Positions 9,268 through 18,673 are shown, numbered from the stretch's first letter. The stretch: 24,285 bases of DNA from an uncultured Sphingomonas sp. (GCA_946482655.1 CAMLSA010000048.1:1-24285); one strand, 5' to 3'. Program-made: numbers and translations. The notes: a model not told the origin generated them from the letters alone.

Positions 9268-9606
9268 GCGAGCCCGTTATTGTTCGTTTCGCCAGCGGTC
9301 CACCAGACAAGCGGCGGCCGCGATTGTTCCTTTAGCGAGGGTGGATGAACGGGGGCTGTAAGGCAGATCGATATCCGGCGCGGACCGCTTGGGGATACGC
9401 GGGTGCGGCCCCGCTCCGGCATAGGCGGCCCTCCCGCGGATCTTGCACCAAAAATCGTTCAACAAGATACTGCCGCCCGCCCATTCAACGCCAGCACAGC
9501 GACGAAGGCATCCGGAAAAGCAGTGGATCTCGAGCATGCCTTGGCACAGCGGAAACTGGTCCGGGCGCGTGAAGGCGTCGTGCTGATCCCAGCCGCTTCG
9601 CCTCCT

Positions 9607-9654
9607 GCTCGCGATCGACGTCGGCGCGCAGCCTCATCAGCTCGATCATCGTCC
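9607..9654 (-). repeat. Partial duplicate of the ABC-F gene 3' coding region
   Basis: This 48-bp segment matches 10054-10101, inside the ABC-F gene, at 42 of 48 positions without gaps and in the same orientation. In the matching frame both read TM-x-ELM-x-LRADV-x-RE, with three conservative amino-acid changes and three silent changes. A TAG lies just upstream in that frame, so this is a remnant, not a gene. Similarity fades on both sides. Confidence 0.7.
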
Positions 9655-9917
9655 ACCAGCATATCTATCCCCGCCATGCCGACGTTGAATGCGGCGCTCC
9701 CACAATCGCCATCCCGAATATCCGCAGCGGCCTCCCAGAGCGGTCCGACAACTGGAATGAGAGGCGCATAGGCATTCAGGCGCATCTCATAATTTGCCAT
9801 TACCGTTCGCGACTGATCGAGGGCCCAGATCGCTCGGTCTTGCCAGTCCAGCGGAGGATCCACCGCGGCGGCATCACGAGAGCTGGCGGGTTCGACCGGT
9901 CGATACCGGTCCTGACC
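9655..9917 (-). pseudogene. Orphan protein-like fragment, possibly a decayed toxin-type gene
   Basis: The minus-strand frame opens after a stop at 9918-9920, and possible starts are GTG at 9863 and ATG at 9800. It reads as plausible protein until about 9655, including LDWQDRAIWALDQSR and PLIPVVGPLWEAAADIRDGD followed by an AAFNVGMA stretch. The IPVVG-x-x-WEAA-x-D-x-x-DG pattern recalls linker regions of some large bacterial toxin-like proteins, but this is a loose resemblance. After about 9655 the same frame turns Arg-rich where the ABC-F remnant begins in another frame, which suggests a truncated or fused relic. It could still be a short functional gene. Confidence 0.3.
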
Positions 9918-9920
9918 TCA

Positions 9921-9962
9921 CTGTCCGACCGGACAGCCCCCTCCCCCGAAGAAGAGGAGGGG
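9921..9962 (-). terminator. Tandem hairpins downstream of the ABC-F gene
   Basis: Two inverted repeats lie 30-70 bp past the ABC-F stop codon. One pairs 9938-9944 with 9956-9962 (CCCCTCC with GGAGGGG, 11-base loop). The other pairs 9921-9927 with 9930-9936 (CTGTCCG with CGGACAG). Neither is followed by a T tract on the minus strand, so intrinsic termination is uncertain. They may only stabilise the 3' end. Confidence 0.35.
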
Positions 9963-9991
9963 AGAAGAGTCGCAGTCACCGCGCCTTTGAA

Positions 9992-11869
9992 CTACGCCGC
10001 CGCCTGCTCCAGCGCCTCGTTCGCCTCCAGCCACTCCGCCTCGACCCCCTCGAGCTCGCGCTCAACATCGGCGCGCAGCTTCATCAGCTCGGTCATGGTC
10101 CGCCTGGCGTCGGCGGGGGTCGCCAGCTTGGGGTCGAACATCGCGCGGTCGATCTCGGAGCGGCGCGCGGTCAGGCCGGCGATCTGGTCTTCCATCGCCT
10201 TGACCGTCTTGCGCAGCGCGGCGGTCTGCTCGCGCGCCTGCGCCGCCGCCTTCTTGTCCTTCTTGAAGCTCTTGCCGCCGCTGCCGGTTTCGGCCTTCGG
10301 CTGGTTCCTGCCGAGGATCAGATCGGTGTAATCCTCCAGGCTGCCGCCAAACTCCCGCGCCGTGCCCTCGTCGACCAGCACCAGCCGGTCGGCCGCCATC
10401 TCGACCATGTGGCGATCGTGGCTGACTACCACGACGCAGCCGTCATAGTCGTTGAGCGCCTGGACCAAGGCCTCGCGCGCGTCGACGTCGAGGTGGTTGG
10501 TGGGTTCGTCGAGGATCAGCATGTGGGGCGCATCGCGGGTGATCAGCGCGAGGGCGAGACGGGCGCGCTCGCCGCCGGAGAGCTTGCCGACCCTGGTCGT
10601 CGCCTTGTCGCCCGAGAAGCCGAAGCGGCCGAGCTGGGCGCGTACCGCGCCGGGCGTGGCGCCGCGCATCAGCCGGGTCATATGCTCGAGCGGGGTGTCG
10701 TCGCGGTCGAGCTCCTCGACTTGGTACTGGGTGAAATAGCCGACGCGCATCTTGCCGGCGGCGGTCATCCCGCCCTCCATCGGCTTGAGCTGCGCGGCGA
10801 GCAGGCGGGCGAGCGTGGTCTTGCCGTTGCCGTTGCGGCCGAGCAGCGCGATCCGATCGTCAGGATCGAGCCGCAGGTTGAGCCGCTGCAGGATCGGGTG
10901 CCCGGCCGTATAGCCGACGCTGGCGAGATCGAGCGTGACCAGCGGCGGCTTCATCGCGTCCGCCGGCGACGGGAAATCGAACGACAGGGTCGGATCCTCG
11001 GCCTTCGCCGCGATCGGCTGCATCTTCGCCAATGCCTTGGCGCGCGACTGGGCCTGCTTGGCGGTCGAGGCGCGGGCGCTGTTGCGGGCGATATAGTCCT
11101 GCAGCTTGGCGCGCTGGGCATCCTGCGCGGCGCGGGCGGCGGCGAGTTGGGCGAGCCGTTCGGCGCGCTGGCGCTCGAAGCTGTCATATCCGCCGCTGTA
11201 GAGCGTCGTCTTGCCGCCCTCGAGGTGGAGGATATGATCGACGACGTTGTTGAGCAGATCGCGCTCATGGCTGATCACGACCATCATCGCCGGATAGCTT
11301 TTGAGGAAATTCTCGAGCCACAGGGTCGCTTCGAGGTCGAGATGGTTCGACGGCTCATCGAGCAGCAGCAGATCGGGCTCGGAGAACAGCAGAGCGGCCA
11401 GCGCGACGCGCATCTTCCAGCCGCCCGAATAGCTGTCGAGCGGGCGGCCCTGCATCTCCTCGTCGAAGCCGAGACCGACGAGGATCCGCGCCGCGCGGGC
11501 CGGGGCGGTATAGGCGTCGATCGCGTTCAGCCGCTCGTGGATCTCTCCGACGCGGTCGGGATCGTGGCAATGCTCGGCCTCCTCAAGCAGCGCGGCGCGC
11601 TCGGTGTCGGCGGCCAGCACGGTCTCGATCGGGGTCGCGCTGCCGCTCGGCGCTTCCTGGGCGATATAGCCGATGCGCAGGTTTCGCGGCTTGTCGAGAT
11701 CGCCGTCATCGGCCTCCAATGAGCCGATCATCACCTTCATCAGGGTCGACTTGCCGGCCCCGTTGCGGCCGATCAGCCCGACACGCGCCCGGGGCGGCAG
11801 CGCGGCCGAGGCGCGGTCGAGGATCGTGCGCCCGCCGAGACGGACGGTGAGATTCGTGTAATTCAGCAT
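9992..11869 (-). CDS. ABC-F family ribosome-associated ATPase, YheS (ABCF3) type
   Basis: Predicted 625-residue soluble protein with two ABC ATPase domains and no membrane segment, as in ABC-F translation factors that act at the ribosomal E site. Domain 1 has Walker A GRNGAGKST (34-42), signature YSGGW (147-151) and LLLLDEPSNHLD (167-178). Domain 2 has GRNGNGKTT (344-352), LSGGERAR (430-437) and LILDEPTNHLD (451-461). A charged linker at about 230-300 separates them, and a coiled-coil-like tail covers about 540-622. The YSGGW first signature and the overall match favour YheS over Uup or EttA. The minus frame stays open far upstream through acs, but the protein begins at ATG 11869 with MLNYTNLTVRLGG. 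It is divergent from acs across 102 bp. Confidence 0.93.
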   Translation of the reverse strand: MLNYTNLTVRLGGRTILDRASAALPPRARVGLIGRNGAGKSTLMKVMIGSLEADDGDLDKPRNLRIGYIAQEAPSGSATPIETVLAADTERAALLEEAEHCHDPDRVGEIHERLNAIDAYTAPARAARILVGLGFDEEMQGRPLDSYSGGWKMRVALAALLFSEPDLLLLDEPSNHLDLEATLWLENFLKSYPAMMVVISHERDLLNNVVDHILHLEGGKTTLYSGGYDSFERQRAERLAQLAAARAAQDAQRAKLQDYIARNSARASTAKQAQSRAKALAKMQPIAAKAEDPTLSFDFPSPADAMKPPLVTLDLASVGYTAGHPILQRLNLRLDPDDRIALLGRNGNGKTTLARLLAAQLKPMEGGMTAAGKMRVGYFTQYQVEELDRDDTPLEHMTRLMRGATPGAVRAQLGRFGFSGDKATTRVGKLSGGERARLALALITRDAPHMLILDEPTNHLDVDAREALVQALNDYDGCVVVVSHDRHMVEMAADRLVLVDEGTAREFGGSLEDYTDLILGRNQPKAETGSGGKSFKKDKKAAAQAREQTAALRKTVKAMEDQIAGLTARRSEIDRAMFDPKLATPADARRTMTELMKLRADVERELEGVEAEWLEANEALEQAAA

Positions 11870-11971
11870 GGGCGCGCCGATAGCAGCGGATCGATGACAT
11901 ATCCATGCTTGATGCGGCGGCGCTGCTGAACCAATAGGCGAAGACGATTCCAGACCAGCGAGAGGCCGCCC

Positions 11972-13909
<1,938 letters not shown>

Positions 13910-13914
13910 TTGGC

Positions 13915-13930
13915 CAAGCCAGGCGGCTTG
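13915..13930 (+). terminator. Short hairpin after acs
   Basis: CAAGCC (13915-13920) pairs with GGCTTG (13925-13930) around the loop AGGC, six bases past the acs stop codon. It is followed by TTGTAT, a poor U tract. It may act as a weak terminator between acs and the cytochrome gene. Confidence 0.45.
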
Positions 13931-13933
13931 TTG

Positions 13934-13956
13934 TATCGGTTCCGACAGGACCGATA
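13934..13956 (+). repeat. Inverted repeat just upstream of the cytochrome b561 start
   Basis: TATCGGT (13934-13940) is perfectly repeated in inverse at 13950-13956, with nine bases between. It sits directly before the GGGAG ribosome binding site. It could be an operator or an mRNA hairpin in the leader; the sequence does not tell which. Confidence 0.45.
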
Positions 13957-13967
13957 GGGAGCCTCGC

Positions 13968-14504
13968 ATGACTGACAATGCGCTTCATTATCATCGCGTT
14001 TCCCGCTGGCTCCATTGGGGGATCGGCATGCTGATCCTCGTCAATCTGGCGCTCGGCATCTTCCACGATGCCTTTCCGCAGAGTTGGATGCTGCACCACA
14101 TCTCGATCGGATTGACCGTGCTCGTGCTGAGCATCTTTCGCCTCCTCTGGCGGATCACTCACAAGGTGCCGCCGCTGCCCGGGAATGTCGGCCGGGCCGA
14201 GGCCGTTGCGGCACGCTCGCTGCACTATCTCTTCTATGTGTTCATGATCGTCATGCCGCTCACCGGCTGGATCTTCACCTCGGCGGGCAAATGGCCGATC
14301 ATGTGGTTCGGGCTGCTCGAAGTGCCCAAATGGGCGGTCACCAAGGAATCCCCGATCGTCGCCACCGCGGCCAGCGTCCACGAAGTGCTGGGCTTCGCCT
14401 GGGTGGCGTTGCTGGTACTCCACGTCGCCGCCGCGTTTCGCCATCATTTCATTCTCAAGAACGAGGTGCTGACGCGCATGTGGCGAGCCGCGCCGCGGCC
14501 CTGA
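13968..14504 (+). CDS. cybB: Cytochrome b561 (CybB-type diheme membrane protein)
   Basis: Predicted 178-residue inner-membrane diheme cytochrome of the bacterial b561 family; the E. coli member passes electrons between quinol and superoxide or other partners. Four hydrophobic segments lie at about 17-33, 46-62, 86-104 and 137-157. Candidate heme ligands are His16 (in RWLHWG), His43 or His44 (MLHHISIG), His138 (SVHEVLG) and His152 (LLVLHV), the spacing expected of the family. The start is ATG at 13968 with GGGAG seven bases upstream. It lies 58 bp after acs on the same strand but is separated by two hairpins, so it may have its own promoter. The next gene, rplJ, begins after a 298-bp structured leader. 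Confidence 0.88.
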   Translation: MTDNALHYHRVSRWLHWGIGMLILVNLALGIFHDAFPQSWMLHHISIGLTVLVLSIFRLLWRITHKVPPLPGNVGRAEAVAARSLHYLFYVFMIVMPLTGWIFTSAGKWPIMWFGLLEVPKWAVTKESPIVATAASVHEVLGFAWVALLVLHVAAAFRHHFILKNEVLTRMWRAAPRP

Positions 14505-14537
14505 CGTTCGCGCGGGACTCGACAATCGCGACCTCCT

Positions 14538-14695
14538 CCTGTAGGGGCCGCGCCGTCATGTTCCGAATCCGCTCGTGCGGGCGCGGAATTGTACCGTCCG
14601 AGACAGCAGGTGCGGGGAATATGCTCCGCTTAATGTCCTGCCTAGACGGGGAAGAGTTTACCGGCCTCGTGCCGGGTCTGCCGTGCCCCTACAGG
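14538..14695 (+). promoter_or_regulatory. L10-type ribosomal protein leader, enclosed by a long-range helix
   Basis: This looks like the autoregulatory leader that binds the L10-L7/L12 complex. Nested helices are visible: CCGTC (14594-14598) with GACGG (14645-14649); GCAGG (14606-14610) with CCTGC (14637-14641); GCGGGG (14612-14617) with CTCCGC (14624-14629). Asymmetric purine-rich bulges between them resemble a kink-turn. An 11-bp perfect helix, CCTGTAGGGGC (14538-14548) with GCCCCTACAGG (14685-14695), would close the whole element. A side hairpin pairs CCGC (14569-14572) with GCGG (14577-14580). No fully convincing promoter was found upstream; a TCGACA-like -35 at 14519 would place its -10 inside the closing helix. 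Confidence 0.7.
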
Positions 14696-14710
14696 TCCCG
14701 GTCAGGCGAC

Positions 14711-14783
14711 CGACCCCTCGGACGGGTCGTGGGACGGCGTATCTGTCCCGTGGCTCAAGGCCCCTGCGGATGTGCTGCAGGGG
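14711..14783 (+). promoter_or_regulatory. Three hairpins between the L10 leader and the rplJ ribosome binding site
   Basis: Three inverted repeats lie in tandem. CGACCC (14711-14716) pairs with GGGTCG (14724-14729). GGGAC (14731-14735) pairs with GTCCC (14745-14749). CCCCTGC (14761-14767) pairs with GCAGGGG (14777-14783). The last ends seven bases before AAGGAG at 14791-14796. They could transmit L10 binding to the translation start, but no alternative pairing with the AAGGAG is obvious to me. Confidence 0.45.
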
Positions 14784-14802
14784 TGGTTCTAAGGAGTAAG
14801 GC

Positions 14803-15318
14803 ATGGATCGAGCCCAAAAAGCCGAGCTGGTCGCCGAACTGAAGAGCACCTTCGAGGGCACGAGCGTGGTGATCGTCACCCGCAATCTCGGCCTGACCGT
14901 CGCGCAATCCACTGCGCTGCGTCTGAAGATGCGCGAAGCCGGCGCCAGCTACAAGGTATCGAAGAACAAGCTCGCCCGCATTGCCGTCGAGGGCACGTCC
15001 TACACAGCGATCAACGATCTGCTGGTGGGGCCGACCGCGCTCAGCACCTCCGCCGATCCCGTCGCTCCCGCAAAGGTGATCGTGGATTTCGCGAAGACCA
15101 ACGACAAGTTGGAAATCGTCGGCGGCGCGATGGGCGAGACCGTTCTCGACGTGGCCGGCGTCAAGGCACTGGCCGAGCTGCCGTCGCTCGACGAGCTGCG
15201 CGCCAAGATCGTGGGCCTCATCCAGGCGCCCGCGACCAAGGTCGTCCAGATCGTCCAGGCCCCGGCCGGCCAGCTGGCCCGGGTGTTCGGCGCCTATGCG
15301 GCGAAAGAAGACGCCTGA
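14803..15318 (+). CDS. rplJ: 50S ribosomal protein L10
   Basis: Predicted 171-residue protein that anchors L7/L12 dimers to the ribosomal stalk and, with them, represses its own mRNA. The N-terminal rRNA-binding domain begins [13 protein letters not shown] and carries [12 protein letters not shown] and [12 protein letters not shown], typical of the family. The C-terminal helix that binds L7/L12 follows from about residue 135. The start is ATG at 14803 with AAGGAG at 14791-14796. The upstream structured leader fits L10/L12 autoregulation. rplL follows after 56 bp on the same strand. Confidence 0.98.
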   Translation: MDRAQKAELVAELKSTFEGTSVVIVTRNLGLTVAQSTALRLKMREAGASYKVSKNKLARIAVEGTSYTAINDLLVGPTALSTSADPVAPAKVIVDFAKTNDKLEIVGGAMGETVLDVAGVKALAELPSLDELRAKIVGLIQAPATKVVQIVQAPAGQLARVFGAYAAKEDA

Positions 15319-15374
15319 TTTCGATATCGATCGACTGAAAACTTGGGCCCGAGCGGCCCTGATGGAGACTTAAA

Positions 15375-15752
15375 ATGGCAGACCTTAACAAGCTCGTTGA
15401 CGATCTTTCGGCCCTCACCGTTCTCGAAGCCGCGGAGCTCTCGAAGCTTCTCGAAGAGAAGTGGGGCGTTTCGGCCGCTGCGGCGGTTGCGGTTGCGGCT
15501 CCGGCCGGCGGCGGCGGCGCTGCTCCGGCTGCCGAAGAGAAGACCGAATTCGACGTCATCCTCACCGGCGACGGCGGCAAGAAGATCAACGTGATCAAGG
15601 AAGTCCGCGCCATCACCGGTCTCGGCCTGACCGAAGCCAAGACGCTCGTCGAGTCGGCTCCCAAGGCCGTCAAGGAAGGCGTCAACAAGGAGGAGGCCGA
15701 GAAGCTCAAGAAGCAGCTCGAGGAAGCCGGCGCGACCGTCGAGCTCAAATAA
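15375..15752 (+). CDS. rplL: 50S ribosomal protein L7/L12
   Basis: Predicted 125-residue stalk protein that recruits translational GTPases. The N-terminal dimerisation helices (1-35, [19 protein letters not shown]) lead into an Ala/Gly-rich hinge at about 38-55. The globular C-terminal domain has [20 protein letters not shown], then [17 protein letters not shown], with the conserved GL-x-LxEAK surface that contacts elongation factors. It lies 56 bp after rplJ; a weak GGGCC/GGCCC hairpin sits in that gap ahead of a TGGAG ribosome binding site. A strong terminator follows, so rplJL is a separate unit from rpoBC. Confidence 0.98.
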   Translation: MADLNKLVDDLSALTVLEAAELSKLLEEKWGVSAAAAVAVAAPAGGGGAAPAAEEKTEFDVILTGDGGKKINVIKEVRAITGLGLTEAKTLVESAPKAVKEGVNKEEAEKLKKQLEEAGATVELK

Positions 15753-15778
15753 GCTTCTTCGCTTCGGCGATTTCAGGA

Positions 15779-15807
15779 GGGGCGGTCCGGCAACGGACCG
15801 CCCCTTT
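15779..15807 (+). terminator. Strong intrinsic terminator after rplL
   Basis: GGGGCGGTCCG (15779-15789) pairs perfectly with CGGACCGCCCC (15794-15804) around the stable loop GCAA, and TTTCT follows. It lies 26 bp past the rplL stop codon. The minus-strand glycosyltransferase stop codon begins at 15810, so the hairpin also sits at that gene's end, though without a U tract on that strand. Confidence 0.88.
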
Positions 15808-17475
15808 CTACTGCACCGGCGTGTCGGTCTCGAACTTCACCAGGTGCATCTTGGCGAGCCGTGCGATCATTTCGATCGCGAGATGCGGCGCAAGGTCGCC
15901 CAGCTCCGCGAGCTGCTGCACCGGCAGCGGCCCGGTGGCCAGCGCATCGAGCATTGTGGCTATGACATCGACCGGCGCTTTCCACAGCCGGAAGCCCTGG
16001 CTCGCCCTTAGGGCCTCATAGGCGGAGCGATCTGCGCCGGGCACCAGCCGCACCTGCGTCGACAGGCCGATGTGGGCTGAGGGATAGGCCGCGAACATCT
16101 GATGCGGATCGGGGCGCGCGGCCTGTGCGCGCGGAGCCTGCGCCAGCCAGACCCTGATGTCGGGATCAGCGACCGCACGACGCCGGATCGCGTCGAGTTC
16201 GGCCCACAGCTCGCGATAGCGGCGATAGATCGGCGCCCAGTCATAATCGGCCCACGCTCGCGCCCGGCCAGCCTCCCCCATGTTGCGGCGGAGCTCGGGA
16301 TGGGCGGCGAGCGCCGACAGACATCCGATCAGCTGCTCCATGTCGATCGAAACCGTCGTGCTCGCCCGCGATTGATAGAGTTCGGTGCCGATGATGCCGG
16401 CTTCATAGGCTCTCGCGATATGTTCGCCGGTGCCCGGCGCTGGCGCCCAGCTGCGGATACGAAATCCGTCGACACCCTCCCGCACCGTGTCGCGATAGCC
16501 GTTCCAGTCGCTGACCACGATCGGCAGCCCCGCCGCCATCGCCTCGACCGGAGTAAGGCCGAAGCTCTCCTGAACGCTGTCCGCGAGCGACAGGAAGACG
16601 TCGGCAGCGGCGAAGCTTGCCGCGTAGGCATCGAAGTCGGCGCCATCGGCGAAAAGGCAGCGGACATCGGGACAATAATCGCGCGCCGCTTCGCGATAAT
16701 AGGTCTCCGTCGAGGGATTCGCGAATTGCCCGGCCTGGATCAGGACGATCCTTCTACCGCTGCGTTCGGCCACCGCCTGCAGTGCGCGCAGCATCTGATA
16801 GGGATGCGCCTTGGCGCTGAGCGACAGCCGCCCGGCGAATAGGAAGGCGACCTCCTCCTCGGCCAGCGCCAGCCGCGCACGCGCTGCCCTCCGGCGGGCG
16901 GGCGAAGCTGCGAAGTCGGCGCTGTGAACGCCCAGAGGAACGACCGGCAGCTGAAGGCGCCCGGGCCGGAAAACGTCCCGGCCCATCCAGCGTTGATAAT
17001 CGGCCTCGGCGTCGATCACCATTTCGACCGCGTTGCGTACCGCCGTCGAGGTGCAGATCAGCGCATCCCATGGCATCACCGGCGCCGACAGGAGATCGGC
17101 TAGACCCGACATCGCCTTGTCGGTCGAGATGGTATGGGTCACACCGCAGATGCCGAAGGCGGCCGGCCCCGAGCGCAGGCGCAGCCGGGCGTGCAAGCCC
17201 AGCACATTGTCGGGCTGATAGAGCATCCGCCGCGCCGCCAGCTGATCGAGCCGATGCGCCGGGATCCAGACAGCATCGGCCGTCGGATCGATCGCGCGCA
17301 CCGCCGCGCGGAAATTATCGCCCGACTTCTCGAGCGGCGCGTAGCCGGCCAGGGCCTCGCCCTGCCGCCCCTCGACCGCGGCGCGCAGAAAGGCGGCCCC
17401 CGCCATGCGCCGTCCCATGATCTGGGCGCCGTCGAGAATATAACCGTCCGATTGGAAGTAGATCGCCGCGTGCAT
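15808..17475 (-). CDS. GT4-family glycosyltransferase with C-terminal extension
   Basis: Predicted 555-residue GT-B glycosyltransferase. The donor-binding half has FLFAGRLSLSAKAHPYQML (211-229), the acidic pair of the EX7E motif at E303 and E311 in QESFGLTPVEAMAAG, and PIVVSDWNGYRD. The first about 200 residues are a divergent acceptor domain. Beyond the usual end near residue 440 is an extension of about 115 residues, starting with a helical Arg-rich stretch and ending in a helix-turn-helix-like segment (about 490-545). Substrates are unknown. It lies 42 bp downstream of the L,D-transpeptidase on the same strand, so the two are likely co-transcribed. Both are antisense to, and located between, rplL and rpoB. 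Confidence 0.82.
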   Translation of the reverse strand: MHAAIYFQSDGYILDGAQIMGRRMAGAAFLRAAVEGRQGEALAGYAPLEKSGDNFRAAVRAIDPTADAVWIPAHRLDQLAARRMLYQPDNVLGLHARLRLRSGPAAFGICGVTHTISTDKAMSGLADLLSAPVMPWDALICTSTAVRNAVEMVIDAEADYQRWMGRDVFRPGRLQLPVVPLGVHSADFAASPARRRAARARLALAEEEVAFLFAGRLSLSAKAHPYQMLRALQAVAERSGRRIVLIQAGQFANPSTETYYREAARDYCPDVRCLFADGADFDAYAASFAAADVFLSLADSVQESFGLTPVEAMAAGLPIVVSDWNGYRDTVREGVDGFRIRSWAPAPGTGEHIARAYEAGIIGTELYQSRASTTVSIDMEQLIGCLSALAAHPELRRNMGEAGRARAWADYDWAPIYRRYRELWAELDAIRRRAVADPDIRVWLAQAPRAQAARPDPHQMFAAYPSAHIGLSTQVRLVPGADRSAYEALRASQGFRLWKAPVDVIATMLDALATGPLPVQQLAELGDLAPHLAIEMIARLAKMHLVKFETDTPVQ

Positions 17476-17517
17476 CGGCCGTTGCTTAGAGCCTGACCAC
17501 TTGAGGTGAAAGCGCCT

Positions 17518-18477
17518 TCATTTGCCGCTGGTCATCACCGTCATCTTCTTGCCGGCACCGCCGCTGCGCAGCGTGTCGGGGGTCACCACGACGGTCGTGC
17601 CCGGCGTCACCACCCCCGCCATCGCCTTCCGGATATCCTCGGGCACGGTCAGCCGCGCGCGCTCGTCCGGCGTCACCTCGACCGGGCCGGCGAGCGTTTC
17701 GCCCGGCATCGGCAATTTCATCCAGCGATAGTCGTCGCCCTCGATGGCTCCCAGCGTATAAGCGGTGGTGCCGGTCACCTCGCCCGCGATCCGGACCGGT
17801 GCCGAGCCGATCGGCACGCCGTTGCGCAGCACCAGCATCCGGCTGTCGGCGGCGCTGATGATGATCGAGACCGGCCCGGTCGGCGCGCGCTCGGGTTGCC
17901 ACAGCATGCCGCCGAACAAATCCTCGGCGGCGCGCTTCGGATCGGCGCTGAGCACGCTCGGAGTTGGCGCGAAGCGCGGCACGTCGGCGCCGGGGATGAT
18001 GATCACGGTCAGGCCCAGCCTGGTGACGGCGTAGAGCAGCTTGGCGAAGCCGAGCGGCAGCCGCACGCAGCCGTGCGAGGCGGGGTAGCCGGGCAGGTTG
18101 CCCGCGTGCATCGCGATTCCGTCCCAGGTCAGCCGCTGCATATAGGGCATCGGGGCGTCGTCATAAAGATTGGACCTATGGTCGACATTCTTCTGGAGCA
18201 GGGTGAACACCCCGGTGGGGGTCTCATGCCCCTTCTTGCCGGTCGAGACGGTGGAGATGCCGATCGGAACGCCGTTGCGATAGGCATAGGCGCGCTGCTG
18301 GGCGATGCTGACGACGATCACCACCGGCCCCGCCGGCGCGACATGCGGCGCCCAGAGAAAGTCGCCCGGCTTCATCGCCGCGACGGTCTCGCCGACCGTG
18401 GCGCCCTGCAGCGAGGGCGCCGCAGCGAGTGGCGCGGCGGCGAACACGGCCAGCCCGATCAGCAGTTTTCGCACCAT
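17518..18477 (-). CDS. L,D-transpeptidase (YkuD domain) with duplicated C-terminal half
   Basis: Predicted 319-residue exported enzyme that cross-links peptidoglycan stem peptides or attaches them to other partners. A signal peptide (MVRKLLIGLAVFAAAPLAAA) precedes the YkuD domain at about 50-165. That domain has TGKKGHETPTGVFTL, then IAMHAGNLPGYPASHGCVR with His124, His135 and catalytic Cys137. A second stretch at about 201-245 repeats the domain's opening: GPVSIIISAADSRML and RNGVPIGSAPVRIAG mirror GPVVIVVSIAQQRAY and RNGVPIGISTVSTG. No second SHGC motif follows, so the copy looks catalytically dead. ATG at 18477 is preferred to the GTG at 18504 because it begins the signal peptide and has AAGGGG upstream. 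Confidence 0.9.
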   Translation of the reverse strand: MVRKLLIGLAVFAAAPLAAAPSLQGATVGETVAAMKPGDFLWAPHVAPAGPVVIVVSIAQQRAYAYRNGVPIGISTVSTGKKGHETPTGVFTLLQKNVDHRSNLYDDAPMPYMQRLTWDGIAMHAGNLPGYPASHGCVRLPLGFAKLLYAVTRLGLTVIIIPGADVPRFAPTPSVLSADPKRAAEDLFGGMLWQPERAPTGPVSIIISAADSRMLVLRNGVPIGSAPVRIAGEVTGTTAYTLGAIEGDDYRWMKLPMPGETLAGPVEVTPDERARLTVPEDIRKAMAGVVTPGTTVVVTPDTLRSGGAGKKMTVMTSGK

Positions 18478-18562
18478 CACCCCTTGCTCCGACCCTTGCG
18501 TCACGCCGAATCTGTTTCAGCAGCCATCTATCCGCAAGTGCCGATTCCCGGCCATGGCGACC

Positions 18563-18585
18563 ATGCCGCGGAAATCCGGCGGCAT
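18563..18585. repeat. Inverted repeat in the transpeptidase-rpoB intergenic region
   Basis: ATGCCGC (18563-18569) is inverted perfectly at 18579-18585 (GCGGCAT), with nine bases between. It lies about 90 bp upstream of the transpeptidase start on that gene's strand. It could be an operator or a leader hairpin. Confidence 0.4.
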
Positions 18586-18673
18586 CGGATCAGCCGGCGA
18601 TGATGCTCAAATCACGGTCGGCATGATAGTCCGATCAGAGCTTGCCCCTCTTCCCAAAGCCTACAAGCGAGAC

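Larger units (their letters stand above)
9268..9991. other. About 720 bp without an intact gene, degenerate
   Basis: This gap between opgG and the ABC-F gene holds no complete gene that I recognise. Minus-strand frames at 9277-9537 and 9459-9863 are open, but neither looks like one continuous family protein. Protein-like sequence seems to jump between frames near 9600-9660. The region contains a 48-bp second copy of the ABC-F gene's 3' end, an orphan protein-like fragment and two hairpins next to the ABC-F stop codon. It must also carry the promoter of opgG, which I could not place. Confidence 0.5.

Noticed and set aside
9794..11722. Plus-strand open frame of 642 codons opposite the ABC-F gene
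   Set aside because: The sequence is Arg/Gly/Leu/Asp rich without motifs, and the minus strand encodes a complete ABC-F protein.
14519..14547. TCGACA with TAGGGG at 17-bp spacing as the rplJ promoter
   Set aside because: The -10 match is poor and would lie inside the 11-bp helix that closes the L10 leader, so both cannot be right as drawn.
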